Shown here piece after piece: positions 6,987 through 13,754 of a stretch of DNA of 17,361 nucleotides. This stretch comes from Alistipes sp. GTDB lineage: Bacteria > Bacteroidota > Bacteroidia > Bacteroidales > Rikenellaceae. How positions within the stretch are numbered: the first letter of the stretch is position 1; each line of letters opens with the position of its first letter. The notes under the pieces are model-generated. The model saw nothing but the letters and a program-made list of their open reading frames with translations. It searched no databases and was not told the origin of the DNA. The position numbers and the translations under genes are program-made. Where the stretch lies: the NCBI GenBank assembly GCA_019422485.1, contig JAHZDG010000005.1, positions 1 to 17,361 of the forward strand, given 5' to 3'.

Positions 6987-8345
6987 TCAGCTTTGAGCCC
7001 AAAGGGGTTGAGGGGTTTTGAGTCCCGTTTGTTGGCGTCGCAGGTACCACAGGCAGATGCCCAAAGAGACGAGGGAGGCGAAAGGCGAAGCAAATCCCAT
7101 CCACAACAGGGTGCTCGGATCCAGATGACAAAGGATCCAGGAGAGGGGAATCCGAAAAAGGAAGGTGGCGATCAGGCTATGAATCAAGGGGAACCAGGAA
7201 TTTCCCTGTCCACAGAAATAGGCGTTGAAACAGAATACGAAACTGATCACGATGCAGTCGAGGCTGTAACTGCGCAGGTAGCCGGACGCGAGACGGATAA
7301 CGGCGTTATCGTGGGTAAAGATCGAGATCAGGCTCTCGGGGGCAAACTGGGAATAGATGCAGAAAGAGAGTCCGAACAGCAAAGCCATCCCGATCCCAAC
7401 TCTTAAACAGCGGACCATTCGTTGGAAGAGTCCGGCGCCATAATTTTGGGCGGTCATGGCGGCTACGGCGGAAGCAATAGCCATTGGCGGCAGTACCGCG
7501 AATACGATGAGTTTTTCCACGACGCCTAAAGCGGCAGCCGCAATCACTCCGATTTGATTGACCATGATGGTAATCAGCAGAAAGGAGATGTTGACCAATC
7601 CGTCTTGCAAGGCGAGCGGAGCCCCTAGGACGAGAATGCGTTTGGCGAGAAAGCCTTGCCATCGAATTTCTTGTCGGGAGAGAGAGGCGAGAGGTCCTTT
7701 GCGATACAGGAATCGCAAAGCGGCCAAAAAGCTGATGCCTTGGGAGAGGATGGTGGCCAGAGCGGCACCGGCGGTTCGCATGTGGAGCCCTCCGACAAAC
7801 AGAAAGTCGAGTGCGATATTGATGGCGCAGGCTAAAGCCGTAAAATAGAGCGGGGAACGCGAATCGCCCATGCCGCGCATGATCCCGAAGACCACGTTGT
7901 ACCCCATGATGAATGGAATGCCTAAGGAGCAGATCAGCAGATAGTTTTCGGTGTCTGTTAAGGCTTCGGGAGGAGTTTGCATGGCCAGCGCAATCGGGTG
8001 ATGTAAGAGCGTCATCAGCAGCGTAAGTGTTCCGCCAAAAAGAATGAACAGCCAGATCGAAGAACCGATGATGGCGGTGATTTCCCGGGTGTTTTTAGCG
8101 CCGGTTGCGATGCCGATCAGTATGGTAATGCCGGTTGTGATACCTAGAATAATCCCTGTGATGGTCTGGATAACCTGGCTGCCGATGGCGACTCCGGCCA
8201 CACCGGCTGAGTCGTCAAATTGGCCGATCACAAACAGGTCTACTCCGCCATACAGCGCTTGCAGCAGATTGGCGATCAAAAATGGGGTGGCAAAAGTGAA
8301 TAACTTTTTCGAGACGCTGCCTTGGGTCAAATTCAATTCTTTCAT
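6987..8345 (-). CDS. MATE-family multidrug efflux transporter
   Basis: This is an inner-membrane cation-coupled drug or metabolite exporter of the MATE family, 452 residues, the usual length. The N-terminus MKELNLTQGSVSKKLFTFA followed by TPFLIANLLQALYGGVDLFV is characteristic of the family in Bacteroidales. About twelve hydrophobic helices form two MatE repeats (about 15-175 and 240-400), each followed by a charged loop. I chose the ATG at 8345; an ATG four codons upstream (8357) directly abuts a T-run that ends a terminator-like hairpin and is less likely. The gene is convergent with the LuxR regulator (55 nt apart) and is preceded by a structured leader. Substrate unknown; family members often export cationic drugs. 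Confidence 0.93.
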   Translation of the reverse strand: MKELNLTQGSVSKKLFTFATPFLIANLLQALYGGVDLFVIGQFDDSAGVAGVAIGSQVIQTITGIILGITTGITILIGIATGAKNTREITAIIGSSIWLFILFGGTLTLLMTLLHHPIALAMQTPPEALTDTENYLLICSLGIPFIMGYNVVFGIMRGMGDSRSPLYFTALACAINIALDFLFVGGLHMRTAGAALATILSQGISFLAALRFLYRKGPLASLSRQEIRWQGFLAKRILVLGAPLALQDGLVNISFLLITIMVNQIGVIAAAALGVVEKLIVFAVLPPMAIASAVAAMTAQNYGAGLFQRMVRCLRVGIGMALLFGLSFCIYSQFAPESLISIFTHDNAVIRLASGYLRSYSLDCIVISFVFCFNAYFCGQGNSWFPLIHSLIATFLFRIPLSWILCHLDPSTLLWMGFASPFASLVSLGICLWYLRRQQTGLKTPQPLWAQS

Positions 8346-8357
8346 GGGTCGGTACAT

Positions 8358-8405
8358 AAAAAAGCCGGATAAAATGAGTGGTTTTACCCAGTCATCTTAT
8401 CCGGC
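8358..8405 (-). terminator. Terminator-like hairpin in the MATE leader (possible attenuator)
   Basis: Reading the minus strand, 8405-8392 pairs with 8377-8364 over 14 bp with one G-U pair, leaving a 14-nt loop; six T residues follow directly (8363-8358). This has every feature of an intrinsic terminator. It stands 12 nt before the MATE start with no coding gene upstream on that strand, so it probably acts on the MATE transcript itself. Confidence 0.7.
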
Positions 8406-8407
8406 AT
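8384..8407 (-). CDS. Candidate seven-residue leader peptide MPDKMTG
   Basis: On the minus strand an ATG at 8407 opens a seven-codon frame (MPDKMTG) ending in TAA in the loop of the leader hairpin. GGAGGG at 8423-8418 lies 10 nt before the ATG and is itself part of a small CCTC-ATCG-GAGG hairpin (8430-8419). The frame covers the whole 5' arm of the terminator, so a ribosome on it would stop the hairpin forming. Such short ORFs arise easily by chance and Bacteroidota rarely rely on Shine-Dalgarno pairing, so this is tentative. Confidence 0.25.
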   Translation of the reverse strand: MPDKMTG

Positions 8408-8458
8408 GGTTATGGTGCCCTCCGATGAGGATTACAAAACGCTTGTTATTTCGGGTGG

Positions 8459-8490
8459 CAAAGGTGGGTCAAAAAAATAGAAAATGCAAA
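8459..8490 (-). promoter_or_regulatory. Candidate promoter of the MATE gene
   Basis: On the minus strand TTTG (8490-8487), a 20-nt spacer and CACCTTTG (8466-8459) fit the Bacteroides promoter with one mismatch in TAnnTTTG. Transcription would start near 8452 and produce a leader of about 105 nt that contains the SD-like hairpin, the mini-ORF and the terminator-like hairpin. Confidence 0.45.
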
Positions 8491-8628
8491 TGGAAGAGGT
8501 TTTCAGAAAAACGGCGAAACGGAGTGGTGGCGTCGGCCGCGGATAGAGTTGGTGCAGAAAAGTGGGAATATGGCTGCGAAATCCTCTTATGTGAGGAGAG
8601 GCTGGCGGCATTTTCCCCACAGATGGGG

Positions 8629-8660
8629 ATTGTAGAGGTGGACTTGAATCTTCATCTTTG
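8629..8660 (+). promoter_or_regulatory. Candidate promoter of a small RNA
   Basis: ATTG (8629-8632), a 20-nt spacer and CATCTTTG (8653-8660) each differ by one base from the Bacteroides -33 and -7 boxes. They lie upstream of a strong plus-strand terminator with no open reading frame between. Confidence 0.3.
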
Positions 8661-8666
8661 TATCGT

Positions 8667-8756
8667 GAGAAGATTATAAGCCCATTTTCTTGTAGTGAGT
8701 TAAATTTAAGTAAGGTTGGAATCCCCGCGAGCGTGTTGAAACCCTCGCGGGTTTTT
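8667..8756 (+). ncRNA. Candidate intergenic small RNA, about 90 nt
   Basis: The span runs from the expected start of the promoter-like element at 8629-8660 to the T-run of the terminator at 8724-8756. No protein frame of note lies inside; it contains the 10-bp palindrome TTAAATTTAA (8700-8709). I do not recognise a known RNA family. The existence of a transcript is inferred from the promoter-terminator pairing. Confidence 0.3.
8724..8756 (+). terminator. Rho-independent terminator with no coding gene upstream
   Basis: The 8-bp GC-rich stem CCCGCGAG (8724-8731) pairs with CTCGCGGG (8744-8751) and is followed by five T residues. The nearest upstream plus-strand gene ends at 6931, beyond the opposing MATE gene, so the terminator must serve an unrecognised transcript. 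Confidence 0.7.
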
Positions 8757-8969
8757 CATTTTCAGGGGTTTATCTCTCTAATGAACCCAACCAGTCTTTC
8801 TTATTTTTTCTGAAATTTCATCATGAGTTTCTGATAAAATATTTTAACATTTTTCAATTATTTTAGACATATAAAACATTCTTGTACTTTTTTATAAAAA
8901 ACTAAGCAATTCGGCTGATCTAGAGAATGAATCCATATCTTTCCGGCTTCAAAATTCTATATAATAAAT
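8757..8969. other. AT-rich tract upstream of the serine recombinase
   Basis: This gene-free stretch is far more AT-rich than the surrounding genes; in 8821-8880 I count 10 G or C among 60 bases. It contains the perfect 14-bp palindrome TTTTTTATAAAAAA (8888-8901). TATCTTTC (8936-8943), one base off the -7 consensus, is a possible promoter element for the recombinase. No long inverted repeats flanking an invertible segment were found by eye. Confidence 0.6.
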
Positions 8970-9593
8970 ATGACTATAGCTTATTTACGGGTTAGTACAG
9001 GCAAACAAAACCTGGCTAATCAAAAAGAGGAAATTAGACGATTTGCCGAACAACGTAATTTAATTATTAATCAATGGGTCACCGAAGTAGTAAGCGGTCG
9101 AAAAAATGAAAAAGAACGCAAATTGGGGACCTTGCTCAAAAAACTTAAACAGGGTGACATCTTGATTGTCACCGAACTTTCCCGCCTGAGTCGGACACTG
9201 ACCGAAATTATGACCATCATGGGACAGTGTCTGGAAAAAGGGATTATTCTTTACAGCACCAAAGACAATTATGCTTTCGACAACAGCATCAATAGCAAAG
9301 TACTCTGTTTTGCTTTTGGACTGGTAGCCGAAATCGAACGGAACCTTATCTCAATGCGAACCAAAGAAGCGTTGGCCGTCAAACGGGCCGAGGGGATTCC
9401 TCTCGGACGCCGGAAAGGTTACACCCCAAAATTGAACATCTTGATCGAAAATAGACACTCAATCATACGTATGTTGCACCAAGGAGCATCGATTGCCCAA
9501 ATTTGCCGGACCTATAAAATCTCTAGGGATACTTTCAATGAATTTCGCCGGCGTTATCAGTCTGTCGACCAGGCGATCGGCAACAAAGAATAA
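8970..9593 (+). CDS. Serine recombinase / DNA invertase, Hin/Mpi type
   Basis: This is a small serine site-specific recombinase of 207 residues, the size of DNA invertases (Hin, Gin, Mpi) rather than of large serine integrases. The resolvase domain has the nucleophile Ser9 in YLRVSTGKQ, the arginines of ELSRLSR (R72, R75), and the E-helix EIERNLISMRTKEAL (about 121-135). A C-terminal Hin-like helix-turn-helix spans about 160-196 (MLHQGASIAQICRTYKISRD). Such enzymes invert DNA between short inverted repeats; in Bacteroides the Mpi group switches many promoters in trans. No invertible segment is evident beside the gene, so its targets may be elsewhere. The AT-rich upstream tract and isolated position suggest horizontal acquisition. 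The terminator at 9623-9657 follows. Confidence 0.92.
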   Translation: MTIAYLRVSTGKQNLANQKEEIRRFAEQRNLIINQWVTEVVSGRKNEKERKLGTLLKKLKQGDILIVTELSRLSRTLTEIMTIMGQCLEKGIILYSTKDNYAFDNSINSKVLCFAFGLVAEIERNLISMRTKEALAVKRAEGIPLGRRKGYTPKLNILIENRHSIIRMLHQGASIAQICRTYKISRDTFNEFRRRYQSVDQAIGNKE

Positions 9594-9622
9594 TGATTTT
9601 CCCCCAATAATTGACATCCATT

Positions 9623-9657
9623 AAAAACGAGGCCGATGGTTCATCATCGGCCTCGTT
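9623..9657 (-). terminator. Terminator between convergent recombinase and rhamnosidase genes
   Basis: A perfect 13-bp stem (9626-9638 with 9645-9657) has a 6-nt loop. On the minus strand it runs directly into five T residues, so it ends the rhamnosidase transcript. On the plus strand T residues come only after a 7-nt gap, so it may stop the recombinase transcript less well. Confidence 0.85.
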
Positions 9658-9681
9658 GCGTTACTTTTTATGCGTATCCTG

Positions 9682-11916
9682 TCAAGGACGCGGAATCAAT
9701 TTTAAGGAGGTGCGGTTTTCGATGTCTACCTGGTAACCTTCGGGAACCGTCAGGGTATAATAGAGTTTCTTGCCCTTCTTTTCCCACGACAACGAAATCA
9801 GTTCGTCGCCCACAGGTATCGTTCCGCTACAACGTTGCAGATCGCAATCGCTGAACACCACTTTCAGTTTACGGCCCGGAGCATCCAGTTCCCGGAGCCC
9901 CAGCAGGTCCCGGTAAAAGACGTGAGCCACATGAGAAGCAAAACCATGGTTGCAGCTGGCCGTCGAAGTGAGGTTTTCCCACAGCGTTCCTGTACGTTGT
10001 GCCATATACAGATACTGATCGGCCGATTCGTTCACCAACTGCTGAACATGACCGTAACGCGATAGAATCTCCAACCGCAGATAGGTTCCGATAAAGGCAT
10101 TGGAGGGGTAGATGTCCGGATAGAGCCCCTGTTCCATGCGGTGCGGGCCGAATTTCGTCAGCAAAACCTGCCATAAGTCGGGATACAATTCCGGGGTGGC
10201 AACTTCGAAGAAGAAGGCATAATATTGGCAGGTTTCGGTGCGATGGGTCTTCTGCGGAACCAACTGTCCGTTTTCCCGCACGGCGTTGTCGATAAAGAAC
10301 TCTCCGTCAAACGACTGACGCCGAATCGTTTCACGCAGCCGGGCAGCTTGTTCGTTCAGTTCCGGGCGGTCATACAGTTTCCCGGCCACATCCAGCATCT
10401 TCGCATAGAGCATGTTGGTGGGATAGTTGACATCCTGCACAAACTCGTTGGCTTTGGACCACTCTACGAAAACCCATTTTTCCAGATTTTCCAACAAACC
10501 GTCTTCGTTTTCGTAGCGTTTGAAGTAGGTCAACAGGGCATCCACCCGAGGCTTCAGGGCATCGATCATTGCCTGATCCTGACTGCGTGCCAGATACTCT
10601 TCCAGCTCGATCACAAACCACATTGCCCAGTTGGGAATGAAATTGCCGTTGACGTGATCCGACGGATAGCACATCGGTAACATTCCCTCGGGAATATTGG
10701 GGAATTTGTCCGGCAACAGGAAATTTTCCAGGAAGTTGGTTTCGATCAGGTGGTTACCGCTCAGGTCGAAGGCCACCCGAGCCGTGAAATAGCTGTCGCA
10801 CAACCATCCGGCGCGTTCCCGCGAGGGGCAGTCCATGAAAATATCCAGGGCATTCTGACGGAAGGTCTCTACGGCCGCCTTATACACCTGATTGATCGAT
10901 TCGTTGTCGCAATCGAACGAAGCCCGCGATACGTCGCTGTTGACATACTGACGGATATAGACGTCCTGCACTTCGCAATCGCCTTCGGCCACCTCGATCT
11001 GCAGGTACTGCAACGTATAGGGTTCGAACGATTCCAGTTCATAGGTGCCCGGTTGCAGTTCATATTCCATGCGTCCGTCGAATGACATGCGGCGTTTGAT
11101 GCGTCCGTCCGTCAGCAATTCATCCCAATGATAGATCAGTTTGGAGGGTTTGCGCACCACCAGTTTGGTGCCGATGAACCCCGTCGAATTGCATTCGAAT
11201 TTGAAGATGTTGTTCGGCAACGCTTCGGTATAGCGTCGAATCGTGTAATCGGGGTATTTCACCCGACGAATAATCAGAGCCTTGGCATCGGTCTCCTCCA
11301 GTTTGGCCGGTTTGAAATCGGGTGCGGAAAGATCGCTCTTCCAGGCTTCATAATCCGGACTGGACAGCTTGTAGAGTTCGCGATGAGGACGTTGGAAACT
11401 CAGCTTGGGGGCATCCTGCAGACGCTGACCCAATACCGCCCCTTCGAAAGGCGTGAAACCGCGGTTCCAGGATCCGGTGGCCGTGGCGGCCACTACTTTC
11501 CCGTCGGCCGTGATCTCTGCCTGGAAAAACGACGGTTGATTGATCAGGTAGAAGTTGTCGTTGTTGTAACCCGCCACTTCCACGGCAATCAGGTTCGTGC
11601 CCGGAACCAGTTTTCCGGACAGGTCATATTCGTCCACCCGGTAGTACCCGGCCCCGGCGACACAAGGCCCGTGTCCCAGAAACTGGCCGTTGAGACTGGC
11701 CCGGTAATCACAGTGCGCCGTCAAACGCAACTCCACTTGCTGTTTGCCGTCCCATTGGATGGGAACCCGGAAACTGGCCGTCACATTCGGCACGGTCTGT
11801 TGACCCTCGATCCAAATCGGCACAGCCCGTTGAAACGAAGTGGTTTGGGTTTGAGCCACACTCGTGAGGCAACCCAGTCCGCCTAAAAGCAGCGCAATCA
11901 AAAACAGTTTTTTCAT
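9682..11916 (-). CDS. Exported alpha-L-rhamnosidase-like six-hairpin glycosidase (GH78-like)
   Basis: This is probably a periplasmic or surface glycoside hydrolase that releases L-rhamnose or a similar sugar from glycans. The start at 11916 gives MKKLFLIALLLGGLGCLTSV followed by AQ, a signal peptide with likely cleavage after VAQ; the frame also opens 20 codons earlier, which would spoil it. The protein is 744 residues. The N-terminal half is beta-rich, with a jelly-roll of the kind seen in GH78 (LNGQFLGHGPC, about 75-85). The C-terminal half is an alpha-helical toroid with the family motif DCPSRERAGW (362-371), which matches the GH78 DCP-R-E-GW motif containing the general acid (here about E367). 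No SusC/SusD or sugar regulator is adjacent. Substrate specificity cannot be read from sequence; GH78 or a close unclassified family is likely. Confidence 0.85.
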   Translation of the reverse strand: MKKLFLIALLLGGLGCLTSVAQTQTTSFQRAVPIWIEGQQTVPNVTASFRVPIQWDGKQQVELRLTAHCDYRASLNGQFLGHGPCVAGAGYYRVDEYDLSGKLVPGTNLIAVEVAGYNNDNFYLINQPSFFQAEITADGKVVAATATGSWNRGFTPFEGAVLGQRLQDAPKLSFQRPHRELYKLSSPDYEAWKSDLSAPDFKPAKLEETDAKALIIRRVKYPDYTIRRYTEALPNNIFKFECNSTGFIGTKLVVRKPSKLIYHWDELLTDGRIKRRMSFDGRMEYELQPGTYELESFEPYTLQYLQIEVAEGDCEVQDVYIRQYVNSDVSRASFDCDNESINQVYKAAVETFRQNALDIFMDCPSRERAGWLCDSYFTARVAFDLSGNHLIETNFLENFLLPDKFPNIPEGMLPMCYPSDHVNGNFIPNWAMWFVIELEEYLARSQDQAMIDALKPRVDALLTYFKRYENEDGLLENLEKWVFVEWSKANEFVQDVNYPTNMLYAKMLDVAGKLYDRPELNEQAARLRETIRRQSFDGEFFIDNAVRENGQLVPQKTHRTETCQYYAFFFEVATPELYPDLWQVLLTKFGPHRMEQGLYPDIYPSNAFIGTYLRLEILSRYGHVQQLVNESADQYLYMAQRTGTLWENLTSTASCNHGFASHVAHVFYRDLLGLRELDAPGRKLKVVFSDCDLQRCSGTIPVGDELISLSWEKKGKKLYYTLTVPEGYQVDIENRTSLKLIPRP

Positions 11917-11992
11917 ACGTGTTGATTGAACAAATTTCGATTTTATGAAGATACGATTTTTTCCGTTGTCCTGCAACCGGCTAAAATCTCAA

Positions 11993-12024
11993 CAAATTTA
12001 AGCATTCCCCGCCCTGGCTCCAAA
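11993..12024 (-). promoter_or_regulatory. Bacteroides-type promoter of the rhamnosidase gene
   Basis: On the minus strand TTTG (12024-12021), exactly 20 nt, then TAAATTTG (12000-11993) match both boxes of the Bacteroides consensus with no mismatch. Transcription would begin near 11986 and leave a leader of about 70 nt before the ATG at 11916. Confidence 0.75.
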
Positions 12025-12289
12025 CGCCGGCCCAACCGTTTACCCGGCAGGCCTGTCTCTAAAACGTTCCGAAAGGCTTTCTGTCCTGAGATCCACCCCT
12101 TCCGGTACCTATTTATCTTTATGTTAATTGTTTTTGCATGTGTCTTCTTCTGCACTTTGGGGTCGCTCAATCTTGGTATATAGGGATATGCCGTCTCTCG
12201 TTCCCTATGGAGAGGCAGGTCGATGAACCCCGCCGAATACACTTTCCGAACGTTTTTCGTATCTTGAGCCTCCAATTCCAATCTCTGCT
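12025..12289. other. Divergent intergenic region, remainder
   Basis: Between the rhamnosidase promoter and the DUF2284 gene I see no coding frame that resembles a protein. An imperfect hairpin (ATAGGGA 12180-12186 with TCCCTAT 12202-12208) lies in the middle. For the plus-strand gene the best -7 candidate is TATCTTGA (12260-12267), two mismatches from TAnnTTTG, so its promoter is unresolved. Confidence 0.4.
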
Positions 12290-12877
12290 ATGCCCCATAT
12301 TCAACATACCTTGGCTGATTTGCCTCTGGCCGATTACATTGCCAACTACCGCGACAGCGAACGGTTTATGGGTTACTGCCGCCAATGCCGCAACTATGAA
12401 CGACGTTGGAGTTGTCCTCCGTTTGCTTTCGATCCGGACACCCTGTTAGCCCGTTATTCCCATCTGTGGATTATCGGCACCCGGATCGAGCCGGATGCTT
12501 TCGAAAGCCGGCCCTGTGTCTCTGCTCAGGCCCGCATCGAACGTTGTCGGGAGCTGATCGCCATAGCCCGCCAAACCCTCGACGACGATTTGCTGGCCTT
12601 GGAACAACAATTTCCCGGCAGCCGATCGTTTCTTCCGGGCTGTTGTTTCCGGTGCCCCGAAGAGGCCTGCACCCGCATTCAGGGGAAGTCTTGCCGTTAT
12701 CCGGACAAACTCCGGCACTCGCTCGAATCCTTTGGCTTCGACCTCGGCCGTACCACCACCCAACTGTTGGGTATCGACCTGCAGTGGAGTTATGACGAGA
12801 AGATGCCGCCTTATCTCACCTTGGTCAGCGGACTGCTGACCCTTGACGATCGCGGCCCTGACCATTTCCCTTATTAA
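12290..12877 (+). CDS. DUF2284 Cys-rich putative metal-binding protein
   Basis: This 195-residue soluble protein matches the DUF2284 family of predicted metal-binding proteins. Ten Cys are present: C30-x2-C33-x8-C42 in YCRQCRNYERRWSCPPF, C76, C86, and a second cluster C118/C119-x2-C122-x4-C127-x7-C135 in GCCFRCPEEACTR. This spacing suggests Fe-S or zinc binding, though the cofactor is not known. It starts at the ATG at 12290 without a recognisable Shine-Dalgarno. A Dph6-like ATP pyrophosphatase follows after 26 nt, so the two are probably co-transcribed and may act on one substrate. No function is established for the family that I can state with confidence. Confidence 0.85.
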   Translation: MPHIQHTLADLPLADYIANYRDSERFMGYCRQCRNYERRWSCPPFAFDPDTLLARYSHLWIIGTRIEPDAFESRPCVSAQARIERCRELIAIARQTLDDDLLALEQQFPGSRSFLPGCCFRCPEEACTRIQGKSCRYPDKLRHSLESFGFDLGRTTTQLLGIDLQWSYDEKMPPYLTLVSGLLTLDDRGPDHFPY

Positions 12878-12903
12878 CGTTAATCCTGATTCGCCGACAA
12901 AAT

Positions 12904-13614
12904 ATGACCCTTGCCCGACATAAAACCGTTTTCAACTGGAGCGGAGGCAAAGATTCTGCTCTGGCTCTGTACCGACTGTTGCAGGACGACCGTTATGAAG
13001 TCGTCTCCCTGTTGACAACCGTCGATCATGAAACCGACCGTTCTTCCATGCACGACATTCCGCTCAGTCTGTTGCAACGTCAGGCTGACAGCATCGGTCT
13101 GCCTCTCTATACGGTGAATATGCTGACCCGAAACGGGATGTCCGATTATGGAGATGCCATGTTGCGGGCCGTTCAACATTTTTTGGATCAAGGTGTCTCC
13201 CATTTTGCTTTCGGCGATATTTTTCTGTATGATGTAAAAAGCTACCGTCAGGAAAAATTGGCGCCCTATGGCATCGAAGTGGTGGAACCGCTCTGGGATA
13301 TGAGTTCGGCTCAGGTAATGGAAGCCTTTTTGGCTTCGGGTCTGCAGACGGTTATCGTGACCACCAAAGCCGATCTGCTGGATTCCTCTTATATCGGCCG
13401 TACGCTCGACGCTTCGTTGATCGCCTCCCTGCCTGCCGGATGCGACCCCTGCGGCGAATTGGGGGAATACCACTCGTTCTGTTATGCGGGCGGCATGTTC
13501 CGCTATCCGGTTCCTTTTGAATTGGACGGTCCTCAGCTCATTACCAAGCCTTTTAAAATGAGCGACGGACAACTTCACGAATTTTCCTATTGGTCGGCCC
13601 GGCTCCGGCCCTGA
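12904..13614 (+). CDS. Dph6-like ATP pyrophosphatase (diphthine--ammonia ligase family)
   Basis: This 236-residue adenine-nucleotide alpha-hydrolase-fold protein has the PP-loop FNWSGGKDSALALY (SGGKDS at 13-18) near its N-terminus and the family signature CDPCGELGEYHSF at 180-192. Archaeal and eukaryotic relatives (Dph6) form the final amide of diphthamide on elongation factor 2. Bacteria lack that modification, so here it probably adenylates and amidates some other acid; this is inference. Bacterial copies are usually annotated as diphthine--ammonia ligase by homology only. It lies 26 nt after the DUF2284 gene on the same strand, which suggests an operon. The 140 nt up to the asparaginase gene hold no clear terminator. 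Confidence 0.88.
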   Translation: MTLARHKTVFNWSGGKDSALALYRLLQDDRYEVVSLLTTVDHETDRSSMHDIPLSLLQRQADSIGLPLYTVNMLTRNGMSDYGDAMLRAVQHFLDQGVSHFAFGDIFLYDVKSYRQEKLAPYGIEVVEPLWDMSSAQVMEAFLASGLQTVIVTTKADLLDSSYIGRTLDASLIASLPAGCDPCGELGEYHSFCYAGGMFRYPVPFELDGPQLITKPFKMSDGQLHEFSYWSARLRP

Positions 13615-13754
13615 GACCGATACGGATTCGGGGTTTTAGAGCTTGTCGGGGATTGATCCCTCTTGTGATTATCTGAAAGAGAGAATGGCTGGCGGGAAGT
13701 TTTCTCAGGAAATGTAATATGCGGTTGGGTAAGAATCTTTAAAAAACTTATGAT

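Noticed and set aside
8432..8620. 62-codon minus-strand frame upstream of the MATE gene, as a possible source of the terminator at 8358-8405.
   Set aside because: The peptide has no protein-like features and covers the proposed MATE promoter; the hairpin is better read as part of the MATE leader.
8714..8728. GGTTGGAATCCCC resembling a tRNA T-loop.
   Set aside because: The invariant TTC of the loop is absent (TTG), flanking bases do not form an acceptor or T-stem, and the segment belongs to a terminator.
8757..9681. Inverted repeats flanking the recombinase that would mark an invertible segment.
   Set aside because: By eye no matching inverted pair longer than about 8 bases was found on the two sides; a computed search over the genome would be needed.
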